This document shows positions 50,282 to 58,308 of a stretch of 64,000 nt of DNA, piece after piece (position 1 is the first letter of the stretch; each line of letters begins with the position of its first letter). Made by a program: the position numbers and the translations under genes. The DNA is taken from the NCBI RefSeq assembly GCF_016862315.1, contig NZ_BOMS01000135.1, forward strand, positions 1 through 64,000, in the 5' to 3' direction. This stretch comes from Actinoplanes palleronii. GTDB taxonomy: Bacteria; Actinomycetota; Actinomycetes; Mycobacteriales; Micromonosporaceae. The notes under the pieces were generated by a model. It was not told the origin of the DNA. It saw only the letters and a program-made list of their open reading frames with translations, and did no database searches.

Positions 50282-51738
50282 CCCACTTCGACGTGGTGAT
50301 CATCGGGGCCGGGCTCTCCGGCATCGGCGCCGCCTGGCGACTGCAGCGGCAGCGCCCGCACGACACGTACACGATCCTCGAGGCCCGCGACGCGATCGGC
50401 GGCACCTGGGACCTGTTCCGCTACCCCGGCGTGAGATCCGATTCGGACATGTACACACTCAGCTACCCGTTCCGGCCGTGGCGCGAGCCGGAGTCCCTGG
50501 CGTCCGGCGAGAAGATCCGCACGTACATCGAGGACACCGCCGCGGAGGCCGGCATCACCCGGCACATCCGGTTCGGCAGCCGGGTCACGACCGCGGACTG
50601 GTCGTCGGCGCAGGCTCGCTGGACGCTGCGGACCGCGCGGGGCGAGACCGTCACGGCGACTTTCCTGTACGCGTGTGCCGGCTATTACAGCTACGCCGAG
50701 GGCTATCTCCCGGACTTCCCGGGACTCGGCGAGTTCCAGGGCCGGCTCGTGCACCCGCAAGCGTGGCCGTCCGATCTCGATCACTCCGGCAAGCGTGTCG
50801 TGATCATCGGCAGTGGCGCCACCGCGGTCACCCTGGTCCCCGAGATGGCGAAGGACGCGCAGCACGTGACGATGCTGCAACGCTCACCGTCGTACGTCAT
50901 CCCGTTGGGTAATCGTGACGTGCTCGCGGACCTGGCCCGGCGCATCCTGCCGCCGAAGGCGGCGAATCGGGTCGCCCGCGCCAAGAACATCCTGGTCACG
51001 CAGCTCTTCTACCAGCTGGCCCGGAAGCGCCCGAAACAGGTCCGCTGGATCCTGCAGGGCCTGGCCGGGCGCTCCCTGCGCAACCCGGGGTATGTCCAGG
51101 AGCACTTCAAGCCCCGCTACGACCCGTGGGACCAGCGGCTCTGCGTGGTACCCGACGGCGACCTGTTCCGTGCCATCACGTCCGGCCGCGCGTCGGTGGT
51201 GACCGATCACGTCGACACCTTCGTGCCGGAGGGGATCCGGCTGCGGTCCGGGAAGGTGCTCGAGGCGGACGTGGTGGTCTCGGCCACCGGCCTGACCCTG
51301 CTGCCGATCGGCGGCGTCGAGATCGGCGTCGACGGCGTGCCGGTGAAGCTCGGCGAGCAGGCGGCCTACCGCGGCCTGATGCTCTCCGGGGTGCCGAACC
51401 TGGCCTACTGCATCGGCTACGTCAACGCCTCCTGGACGCTGCGCGCCGACCTGTCGCACCGCTACGTCCTCAAGCTCCTCGACCACATGGCCAAGAACGG
51501 TCACTCGGTCGCCACCCCGACCCGCCCCACCGGCACCGGCGCCCCGCTGCTCGACCTCTCCTCCGGCTACGTCCAGCGCGCCCTGGACAAGTTCCCCCGG
51601 CAGGGCGACCGCGACCCGTGGCTGGTCCGGCAGAACTACCTGCGGGACGTGGTCGCCACCCCGCGTGCCGACGTCACCCAGGACATGACCTTCACCCCGC
51701 GCACCGCTCCCGTCCTCCCTTCCACAGAGGTGGTCTGA
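50278..51738 (+). CDS. flavin-containing (Baeyer-Villiger type) monooxygenase
   Basis: 486-residue FAD/NADPH enzyme. The FAD Rossmann motif is GAGLSGIGAAWRL, the Baeyer-Villiger fingerprint FxGxxxHxxxW is FQGRLVHPQAWP (about 150), and the NADPH Rossmann motif is GSGATA. Similar in type to the mycobacterial mymA (Rv3083) monooxygenase. It would oxygenate ketones or heteroatom compounds; the partner SDR and esterase fit an alcohol-ketone-ester-hydrolysis sequence. ATGA overlap with the DUF4873 gene. Confidence 0.93.
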   Translation: MTHFDVVIIGAGLSGIGAAWRLQRQRPHDTYTILEARDAIGGTWDLFRYPGVRSDSDMYTLSYPFRPWREPESLASGEKIRTYIEDTAAEAGITRHIRFGSRVTTADWSSAQARWTLRTARGETVTATFLYACAGYYSYAEGYLPDFPGLGEFQGRLVHPQAWPSDLDHSGKRVVIIGSGATAVTLVPEMAKDAQHVTMLQRSPSYVIPLGNRDVLADLARRILPPKAANRVARAKNILVTQLFYQLARKRPKQVRWILQGLAGRSLRNPGYVQEHFKPRYDPWDQRLCVVPDGDLFRAITSGRASVVTDHVDTFVPEGIRLRSGKVLEADVVVSATGLTLLPIGGVEIGVDGVPVKLGEQAAYRGLMLSGVPNLAYCIGYVNASWTLRADLSHRYVLKLLDHMAKNGHSVATPTRPTGTGAPLLDLSSGYVQRALDKFPRQGDRDPWLVRQNYLRDVVATPRADVTQDMTFTPRTAPVLPSTEVV

Positions 51739-52613
51739 TGCCCCGACTCGATCCCTACCGGTTCGCTGGTCGCACCGCGGTCCTCACCGGCGCGGCCAGC
51801 GGCATCGGCGAGCAGCTCGCCTACGGCCTGGCACACCGCGGCAGCGACCTGATCCTGGTCGATGTCGACGTCGCCCGGCTCACCCCGGTCGCCGACCGGA
51901 TCCGCGGCGCGCACCCCGGCCGCAACGTCCAGCAGATCGTCGCCGACCTCGCCGACCGGTCCGCCGTCGAGGGCGTCGCCACCCAGGTCCTCGCCGAGCA
52001 CCCGGCGATCGGCCTGCTGGTCAACAACGCCGGCATCGCGCTCGGCGGCCGGTTCGACCAGGTGAGCGTCGAGCAGTTCGAGAAGGTCATGGACGTGAAC
52101 TTCCGGGCACCGATGCTGCTCACCCACGCGCTGCTCCCGGCGCTGACCGCGAGCCCGGGCAGCCACCTGGTCAACGTGTCGAGCCTGTTCGGACTGATCG
52201 CCCCGCCCGGGCAGAGCGCGTACAGCGCCAGCAAGTTCGCCCTGCGCGGGCTGAGCGAGGCACTGCGCAGCGAGCTGCTCGAGAACGGGATCGGGGTGAC
52301 CACCGTGCACCCGGGCGGGATCCGCACCCGGATCGCGGAGAGCGCGCTGGTCGGGACGAACGTGCCGGAGTCCGACGTGGAGCCGAACCGCAAGCTCTTC
52401 GCCGCGCTGCTCAGCTTCCCGCCGGAGAAGGCCGCCGAGCTGATCCTGCGCGCCGTGCGGAAACGCCAGGCCCGCCTGCTGATCGCGATCAACGCGAAGG
52501 CCCCCGACCTGCTGCAACGACTCATGCCGGTCGGCTCCGCCGCGATCATCCGGGCACTGACCGCCGCTTCGGTCAAGACCGCGGGCCGCGCCGGGGTGGG
52601 TGCCGGGCGATGA
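51738..52613 (+). CDS. short-chain dehydrogenase/reductase
   Basis: 291-residue classical SDR with TGAASGIG cofactor motif, NNAGIALGG, catalytic Ser (NVSSLFG) and YSASK (Tyr/Lys). The C-terminal basic tail (about 235-291) is longer than usual and resembles lipid-acting SDRs such as mycobacterial SadH. Starts 1 nt inside the monooxygenase stop (TGATG). Probably interconverts an alcohol and the ketone used by the monooxygenase. Confidence 0.92.
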   Translation: MPRLDPYRFAGRTAVLTGAASGIGEQLAYGLAHRGSDLILVDVDVARLTPVADRIRGAHPGRNVQQIVADLADRSAVEGVATQVLAEHPAIGLLVNNAGIALGGRFDQVSVEQFEKVMDVNFRAPMLLTHALLPALTASPGSHLVNVSSLFGLIAPPGQSAYSASKFALRGLSEALRSELLENGIGVTTVHPGGIRTRIAESALVGTNVPESDVEPNRKLFAALLSFPPEKAAELILRAVRKRQARLLIAINAKAPDLLQRLMPVGSAAIIRALTAASVKTAGRAGVGAGR

Positions 52614-53449
52614 AAACCTTGCTTGTACGGGGTGCCGGCATCCGTGTCCACGAGACCGGCGACCCGGCCGCCCCGCCGGTGGTCCTGCTGCACGGGATCG
52701 GCCGCAGCCTGGAGGACTGGGCGCCGCAGCACTCCCGCTTCGACACCGACTACCGGGTGATCAGCATCGACATGCCCGGTTTCGGGCTGTCCCAGCGGAT
52801 GCCCGCGCCCACCTCGCTGGCGGTGCTGGCCGACGGGGTGTCGGCGACGCTGGACGCGCTCGGCGAGACCCGCCCGGCACACCTGATGGGCAACTCGCTG
52901 GGCGGCGCGGTCGCGATGACCATGCTGGCCGGCACACCCGAGCGGGTGGCCACGCTGACCCTGGTGAACAGCGCCGGGTTCGGCAAGGAGGTGACCTGGA
53001 CACTGCGCCTGCTGGCCGTGCCCGGCCTGGGCCGGCAGATGCTCCGGCGCATCGACGCGCGCACCGCGCCCCGGGTCGAGCGCACCCTGTTCCGGGACCG
53101 CGCCCTGGTCACCCCGGAACGTGTCGCGATGGCCATCAGGATCGCCCAGCAGCCGGACTTCGCCCCGGTCTACCTGGAGATCGCCAAGGAGCTCGGCGGG
53201 TTCCGCGGCATCGCACCGGGCTGGCGCACCGCGCTGCTCGCCTCGCTGGCCGCGTCGACGACACCCACCATGCTGATCTGGGGCGACCGCGACATGATCC
53301 TGCCGAGCACCCACCTGGCCGCCGCCCGGGCCGCGTTCCCGCACGCCCGCGCGCACCTGTTCCCGAACACCGGCCACATGCCGCAGCTCGAACAGCCCGA
53401 CGAGTTCGCCGGCCTGCTCCGTCCGATGCTCGCCGAGGTGGCCGTCTGA
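52610..53449 (+). CDS. alpha/beta hydrolase
   Basis: 279-residue hydrolase with oxyanion motif LLHGIGRSLEDW, nucleophile elbow GNSLGG (about Ser 95), acid in IWGDRD and catalytic His in NTGHMPQLEQP. Could cleave the ester or lactone formed by the monooxygenase. 4-nt overlap with the SDR; last gene of the operon, followed by a strong hairpin. Confidence 0.93.
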   Translation: MKTLLVRGAGIRVHETGDPAAPPVVLLHGIGRSLEDWAPQHSRFDTDYRVISIDMPGFGLSQRMPAPTSLAVLADGVSATLDALGETRPAHLMGNSLGGAVAMTMLAGTPERVATLTLVNSAGFGKEVTWTLRLLAVPGLGRQMLRRIDARTAPRVERTLFRDRALVTPERVAMAIRIAQQPDFAPVYLEIAKELGGFRGIAPGWRTALLASLAASTTPTMLIWGDRDMILPSTHLAAARAAFPHARAHLFPNTGHMPQLEQPDEFAGLLRPMLAEVAV

Positions 53450-53452
53450 ACC

Positions 53453-53493
53453 CGGGTCCGGGCGGCGGCGCAGAGGGACGCCGCCCGGACCCG
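53453..53493 (+). terminator. terminator of the monooxygenase operon
   Basis: Perfect 15-bp stem (CGGGTCCGGGCGGCG and complement, 11-nt loop) 3 nt after the hydrolase stop codon; CTTTTT follows about 20 nt later. Confidence 0.85.
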
Positions 53494-53570
53494 TCCCTCC
53501 GGAGTGGACTTCGCTTTTTGTCCCTCGTTTGTGGACTTGCGGAACCCGGCGGCCACGGTTGGATGAATGC

Positions 53571-54071
53571 ATGCGCATCGTGCTCGCCGGACTGCTCACC
53601 GTAACCACCCTCACCGGCTGCGGCAGCCACCCGCCTTCGGTCCGCGCCTCCCCCGTCGCCGCCCGCCCATCGACCGCCTCACCCGCGGATCACGCCGGTG
53701 CCGGGTCGCCTGCGGTCCTTCTCCTCGGTACCGGGCAGGACATCCGGACGCCCGGCCTCGCCGCCCGGGTCACCGTGACCGGCAGTACGGCCACCGCCTC
53801 GGCGTATGCCGTGCGGGTGAGCGTCCACGTCCTGCGCGGCACCTGGGAGTTCGGCCCGGCGCTGATCCGCCTCCGGTACACCGCACAGCCGGGCGGCTCC
53901 CCGGTCGACACGACCCCGATCGAGGGCGGCGCGATCCCGCCCGCGATGACCCTGCACCCCGGCACCGCCCTGTCCTGGCGGATCCCGTTCGAGCACGCGC
54001 CCGGCGCCGGCGCGCAGCTCCTGCTCACCGACCCGACCGGCACCACCCTGGCCGCCTGGACCACCCGCTGA
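53571..54071 (+). CDS. small lipoprotein of unknown function
   Basis: 166-residue protein with a lipoprotein signal (MRIVLAGLLTVTTLTGCGS, lipobox LTGC), a Ser/Ala/Pro-rich spacer and a beta-rich domain of about 110 residues (TGQDIRTPGLAARVTVTG ... TTLAAWTTR). It resembles immunoglobulin-like DUF4352-type domains in pattern only. Single gene. Confidence 0.75.
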   Translation: MRIVLAGLLTVTTLTGCGSHPPSVRASPVAARPSTASPADHAGAGSPAVLLLGTGQDIRTPGLAARVTVTGSTATASAYAVRVSVHVLRGTWEFGPALIRLRYTAQPGGSPVDTTPIEGGAIPPAMTLHPGTALSWRIPFEHAPGAGAQLLLTDPTGTTLAAWTTR

Positions 54072-54121
54072 GATCACCCGGCCGGCACGACTCCGGCCCG
54101 GCCGTCGTTAGGCTCCGTGGC

Positions 54122-54760
54122 ATGACCACTCCCGCTCCCCAGGAGCTTGGCCTGATCGAGGCCCTGCACTCCACCCCGGCACGCCGTTACCTCTCCACCG
54201 AGCCGGTCGCCGACGAGATCATCCGCGACATCCTGGACGCCGCGGTCCGCGGCCCGTCCGGCGGCAACAGCCAGGGCTGGGCCTGGATCGTCGTCCGCGA
54301 CCCGGAGATCAAGAAGCAGATCGCCGGCTGGTACCGCGAAGGCTGGGAACGTCACTACGGCTCCCGCCGCGACCAGATCCTGAACGCCACCGACGGCCCG
54401 ATGAGCAAGCGCAGCTTCCTGGCCGCCGACCACCTGGCCAACCACTTCGAGGAAGCCCCGGTCTGGATCGTCCCGGTCCTGCTCGGCGCCGCCAAGTCCA
54501 GCAACCCCCGCCTCGGCTCCTCGATCTACGGCGCCGTCCAGCAGCTGATGCTGGCCGCCCGCGCCCACGGCCTCGGCTCCACCCTCACCACCCTGCACAT
54601 CGGCCACGAGGAGGACGTCCGCCGCGTCCTCAACCTGCCCGACAACGCCCTGACCATGGCGATCGTCCCGCTCGGCTACCCGAGCCAGGGCCGCTGGGCC
54701 CAGCCCAAGCGCCGCCCCTTGGACGACGTGATCTTCTTCGACCGCTACCAAGCCCCCTAA
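54122..54760 (+). CDS. nitroreductase family protein
   Basis: 212-residue FMN oxidoreductase. The family N-terminus ALHSTPARRYLSTEPVADEIIRDILDAAVRGPSGGNSQGWAWIVV binds FMN; GAVQQLMLAARAHGLGSTLTT and the ending GYPSQGRWAQPKRRPLDDVI complete the pattern. Substrate unknown. Leaderless: TAGGCT (54109-54114) lies 7 nt before the ATG. Confidence 0.92.
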   Translation: MTTPAPQELGLIEALHSTPARRYLSTEPVADEIIRDILDAAVRGPSGGNSQGWAWIVVRDPEIKKQIAGWYREGWERHYGSRRDQILNATDGPMSKRSFLAADHLANHFEEAPVWIVPVLLGAAKSSNPRLGSSIYGAVQQLMLAARAHGLGSTLTTLHIGHEEDVRRVLNLPDNALTMAIVPLGYPSQGRWAQPKRRPLDDVIFFDRYQAP

Positions 54761-54782
54761 CACCGCAACGCACCCCCGCCGC

Positions 54783-54965
54783 AAGCCCCGCCAACCCTGC
54801 GTGGGGACTTACGGCGCACCCCGCACCCAAACTCCCCACACACGCCCCTGCCGAACACTGCGTGGGGACTTACGGCGCGCACCGCACCCAAACTTCACAC
54901 ACACGCCGCCGCCGAACACTGCGTGGGGACTTGCGGTGCGCACCGCACCCGAACTTCACACGCGG
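54783..54965. repeat. 61-bp tandem repeat, three copies
   Basis: Three head-to-tail 61-bp units (54783, 54844, 54905), each with TGCGTGGGGACTT, CGCACCGCACCC and an AACTTCACAC end. Units 2 and 3 differ by only a few bases; unit 1 is more diverged. The last unit overlaps the final codons of the HTH-citrate synthase gene. Located between convergent genes. Confidence 0.9.
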
Positions 54966-56221
54966 GTGTTTTTCGGGGTGGTGGGTGGGTGGCCGGAGTA
55001 TTGGCCGGTGGGGCGGAAGCGGGCGGGGCGGTTCGCGTATTCCTCCAGGGCGTGGGCCAGCCAGCCGGCCGTCCGGGCGACCGCGAAGATCGCCTCGCCG
55101 GCGTCGGCGGGCATGTCGTAGCGCAGGGTGAGGGCGGCCAGGGCCAGGTCGATGTTGGGCAGGATGCCGGATCTGGTGCGGACCGCGGTGGCCAGGCGGG
55201 TCGCGGCGGCGGTCACCGGGTGGTCGCCGAGCAGGGCGAACAGGGCTGTCGCGCGGGGGTCGCCGGACGGGTAGAGCGGGTGGCCGAAGCCGGGGAGGCC
55301 GCCGCCGGCGCGGAGGCGGTCGGAGATGACCTCGATCGGGTCGGTGCCGGTGAGTGCCGCGGCGAGCAGCGGGTGGACCTGCTCGCTGGCGGCGCCGTGC
55401 AGGGGGCCGTCGAGGGCCGCCAGTCCGGCACTGATCACCGCGTAGGGGTGTGCGCGGGTGGAGGCCGCGATCCGCGCGGCCAGGGTCGAGGCGGCCATGT
55501 CGTGGTCGGCGAGCAGGATCAGGGCGGCTTCCAGGGTTCGCCGGCCGGTGCCGGAGATCGGCTGCGCGGTGAGCCGCGGCCACAGCAACCCGGCGAGCGA
55601 CACCGGCTGGTCTCCAGGGGTGCCTGGGCACCCCGGAGGCACCCCTGGAGACCAGCCGGTGTCGCTCGCTGCGGCCGTCCCGGTGGCGGAGCCGGGGGTC
55701 AGCGGGAGGGCGGCGACCATGGTGGCGAGCAGGGTGCGGCCGGTGGTGAGGACGGCGGCGGGGCTGGTGTCGAAGCGGAACGGGTCGGCGGCGGCGAGGG
55801 CGGCGACCGTGACGCGGAGGCGGTCGGTACGGCGGGCCGCCGGGGGCAACTCGCTGCCGATCCGGCGGGCCAGGGCGGCCATCTCCTCGTCGACGGTGAA
55901 CGGCTCGTCCAGCAGTTCGCCGGTCCAGAGCAGCCCGGCGACCGCCTCGTAGGTCGCCTCGACCGCCAGCGCCGTCGCGTCGTGACCGCGATAGAACAGG
56001 CCGCCGTCCTTGATCAGGGTGATGCCGGTCTGGATGTTCGGAGTGACCCGTTTACGGCCGGCGATCAGGGCGTCGACATCGGCCTTGGCGAACAGGCTGC
56101 CCTTGCCGGCGGCGTTGCGGCGGCTGGGGAGCAGGCCACGGCTCACGTAGGCGTAGACAGTCGCCGGCTTCACGCCGAGACGCTCGGCGACCTGGTCGGT
56201 GGTGAGCAGCTGGTCGGGCAT
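54956..56221 (-). CDS. citrate synthase with N-terminal HTH domain, carrying an inserted palindromic repeat
   Basis: 421-residue fusion. Residues 1 to about 58 are a MerR/excisionase-like HTH (LLTTDQVAERLGVKPATVYAYVSRGLLPS). The rest is citrate synthase (GPLHGAASEQVHPLL, LPGFGHPLYPSGDPRA, His/Asp active-site blocks; FAVARTAGWLAHALEEY). Residues about 185-210 (SDTGWSPGVPPGCPGTPGDQ..) are encoded by a perfect hairpin of the repeat family and look foreign to the fold. Divergent from a second citrate synthase with an inverted repeat between them. The HTH suggests a role as metabolite-sensing regulator or DNA-bound enzyme; whether it is still catalytically active is unknown. Confidence 0.88.
   Translation of the reverse strand: MPDQLLTTDQVAERLGVKPATVYAYVSRGLLPSRRNAAGKGSLFAKADVDALIAGRKRVTPNIQTGITLIKDGGLFYRGHDATALAVEATYEAVAGLLWTGELLDEPFTVDEEMAALARRIGSELPPAARRTDRLRVTVAALAAADPFRFDTSPAAVLTTGRTLLATMVAALPLTPGSATGTAAASDTGWSPGVPPGCPGTPGDQPVSLAGLLWPRLTAQPISGTGRRTLEAALILLADHDMAASTLAARIAASTRAHPYAVISAGLAALDGPLHGAASEQVHPLLAAALTGTDPIEVISDRLRAGGGLPGFGHPLYPSGDPRATALFALLGDHPVTAAATRLATAVRTRSGILPNIDLALAALTLRYDMPADAGEAIFAVARTAGWLAHALEEYANRPARFRPTGQYSGHPPTTPKNTRV
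55593..55669. repeat. dispersed palindromic repeat, copy D, inside a coding sequence
   Basis: 77-bp hairpin with perfect 32-bp arms (55593-55624, 55638-55669) and a 13-nt loop. The inner arm holds GGCTGGTCTCCAGGGGTG, matching the family core; the outer arm GCGAGCGACACC is specific to this copy. The citrate synthase reading frame continues straight through it. Confidence 0.92.
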
Positions 56222-56235
56222 GTGCAGATCGTCTC

Positions 56236-56254
56236 ATGTTGACCGGATCAACAT
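56236..56254. promoter_or_regulatory. inverted repeat between the divergent citrate synthase genes
   Basis: ATGTTGA-CCGGA-TCAACAT, perfect 7-bp arms, 14 nt from the HTH-citrate synthase start. TTGACCGG recurs at 56255-56262, where TTGACC could be the -35 box of the divergent gene. The adjacent HTH protein is the natural candidate to bind it. Confidence 0.65.
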
Positions 56255-56289
56255 TGACCGGCTCGGCGTCACGTCATCATCGTGAGGGC

Positions 56290-57408
56290 ATGCTCACCGT
56301 CAACCCAGGACTTGCCGGTGTCGTCGCCTTCGACACCGAGATCGCCGAACCCGATCGTGATGGCGGCTCGCTCCGCTATCGCGGTGTCGACCTCCGCTCG
56401 CTGGCCGGTCAGGTGTCCTACGCGGACGTCTGGGGGCTGCTCGCCGACGGCGACTTCACCAGGCCGCTGCCGCCGGCCGAGCCGTTCGACATCCCGGTGC
56501 GTTCCGGGGATGTCCGGGTCGACGTGCAGGCCGCGATCGCGATGCTCGTCCCGCAGCGGGGCCTGCGGCAGTTGATCGACATCGACGACGCGCAGGCCCG
56601 GGACGACCTCGCCCGCACGTCGGCGACGGTCCTCGACTACGTCGCCCAGGCGGCCCGCACGATGGATGAGGACACCACCGCGGCCGTCCCGCAGCGGCTG
56701 GTCGACGCGGGACGCAGCGCCACCGAGCGGTTCATGATCCGCTGGCAGGGCGAGCCGGATCCGCGGCACGTCGCCGCCCTCGACCGCTACTGGGTCTGCG
56801 CGGCCGAGCACGGGATGAACGCGTCGACGTTCACCGCGCGGGTCGTCGCGAGCACCGGCGCGGACGTGCCGGCCTGCCTGTCGGCGGCGATCGCGGCGCT
56901 GTCCGGCCCGCTGCACGGGGGCGCGCCGGCCCGGGTGCTCGGGATGGTCGAGGAGGTGGAGCGGTCCGGTGACGCGCGCGCCTACGTGAAGAGCGTCCTG
57001 GACAGCGGCCGTCGACTGATGGGTTTCGGTCATGCGGTGTATCGGGCCGAGGACCCGCGGGCCCGGATCCTGCGGGCGGCGGCGTTCGAGCTGGGTGCCC
57101 CGCGCTATGAGGTGGCCCGGGAGCTGGAGCTGGCCGCCCTCGCCGAGCTGCGGGAGCGCAAGCCGGACCGGGTGCTGGAGACGAACGTCGAGTTCTGGGC
57201 CGCGGTCGTGCTGGACTTCGCGGGTGTGCCGGCCGAGCTGTTCACCGCGCTGTTCACCTGCGCGCGGACGGCGGGCTGGAGCGCACACGTCCTCGAGCAG
57301 AAGCGCCTCGGCAAGATCATCCGACCGTCCGCGGACTACGTCGGCCCGGGCGCGCGCGAGGCCGCCGAGCTGCCCGGCTGGACCGACGCCACCCGGCGCA
57401 ACGCATGA
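56290..57408 (+). CDS. citrate synthase
   Basis: 372-residue type II-like citrate synthase joining acetyl-CoA and oxaloacetate. Motifs include RYRGVDLRSLAG, AAEHGMNASTFTARVVAST (His), LSGPLHGGAPARVL and MGFGHAVYRAEDPRARIL, with a catalytic Asp near VLDFAGVP. ATG 56290 is chosen as the family start. Its stop overlaps the methyltransferase ATG. Because it pairs with an HTH-bearing paralogue it may be a regulated secondary enzyme rather than the main TCA one. Confidence 0.92.
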   Translation: MLTVNPGLAGVVAFDTEIAEPDRDGGSLRYRGVDLRSLAGQVSYADVWGLLADGDFTRPLPPAEPFDIPVRSGDVRVDVQAAIAMLVPQRGLRQLIDIDDAQARDDLARTSATVLDYVAQAARTMDEDTTAAVPQRLVDAGRSATERFMIRWQGEPDPRHVAALDRYWVCAAEHGMNASTFTARVVASTGADVPACLSAAIAALSGPLHGGAPARVLGMVEEVERSGDARAYVKSVLDSGRRLMGFGHAVYRAEDPRARILRAAAFELGAPRYEVARELELAALAELRERKPDRVLETNVEFWAAVVLDFAGVPAELFTALFTCARTAGWSAHVLEQKRLGKIIRPSADYVGPGAREAAELPGWTDATRRNA

Positions 57409-58304
57409 CCCCGGCCCAGGACCGAGCCGGCCGCACCACCACCGACAAAAGCGCCAACAACAGAGGCGACAGGAGCAACGACGCCGACGCCACAGACCAC
57501 GGCAAAGGCGACAAGAGCGCCGACAAGACGAGCGACGACAGAGGCACCGCCGAGCAGCGGATCGATTTCGGACGCACGGCCCAGGACTACGCAAGGCATC
57601 GGGCCGGTTTCCCGCCCGCGCTGGCCGACCGGCTCACGTCGTACCGCATCGGCGCCGCAGGCCAAAAGATGTTGGATCTGGGCACCGGGACCGGCAGCCT
57701 GGCCCGCCTCCTCGCCGCCCGCGGCGCGACGGTGACCGGCCTCGATCCGGCGCCGTCCCTGCTCGCCGAAGCCGCCCGGCTCGACCGCGAAGCGGGCGTC
57801 GCCGTCACCTACACGGTCGGCACCGCCGAGCGGACCGGCCTGCCCGACGCCTCCTTCGATGTGATCACAGCCGGACAGTGCTGGCACTGGTTCCGCGCGG
57901 GCGAGGCGGCCGCCGAGGCGCGCCGGCTGCTGAGGCCGGGCGGCCGGATCGTGATCGCGCACTTCGACTGGCTGCCGCTGCCGGGCGGCGTGGTGGCAAG
58001 AACCGAGGAGCTGATCCGGGCGCACAACCCGGCCTGGGCGATGGGCGGCGGGACCGGGTTGTACCCGCGCTGGCTCACCGACCTGCGGGTGGCCGGGTTC
58101 GGCGGGGTGGAGACGTTCTCGTTCGACGTGGACGTGCCCTACTCGCGGGTGGACTGGGTCGGCCGGATCCGGGCCAGCGCCGGCGTGGCCGCGAGCCTGC
58201 CACCGGCCGCGGTCGAGCGGTTCTCCGAGGAACTGACCGCCCTGATCACCCACGACCAATTGATCATCCCGCACCGGGTCTGGGCGGTCGTCGCGACACG
58301 GTGA
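57405..58304 (+). CDS. SAM-dependent methyltransferase with disordered N-terminal extension
   Basis: 299-residue class I methyltransferase. The SAM motif is MLDLGTGTGSLARLLAARGATVTGLD (about 89-114), with a UbiE/COQ5-like layout (SFDVITAGQCWHWF). The first 48 residues are hydrophilic, rich in Asp, Lys, Thr and Asn, and probably unstructured, unusual for this family. ATGA overlap with the citrate synthase stop. Substrate unknown. A later start near residue 50 is possible but would lose the overlap. Confidence 0.85.
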   Translation: MTPAQDRAGRTTTDKSANNRGDRSNDADATDHGKGDKSADKTSDDRGTAEQRIDFGRTAQDYARHRAGFPPALADRLTSYRIGAAGQKMLDLGTGTGSLARLLAARGATVTGLDPAPSLLAEAARLDREAGVAVTYTVGTAERTGLPDASFDVITAGQCWHWFRAGEAAAEARRLLRPGGRIVIAHFDWLPLPGGVVARTEELIRAHNPAWAMGGGTGLYPRWLTDLRVAGFGGVETFSFDVDVPYSRVDWVGRIRASAGVAASLPPAAVERFSEELTALITHDQLIIPHRVWAVVATR

Positions 58305-58308
58305 CCCC

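Noticed and set aside
48318..54071. A secondary-metabolite biosynthetic gene cluster
   Set aside because: Oxygenases and an SDR are present but no polyketide, peptide or terpene synthase or other scaffold-forming enzyme is seen.
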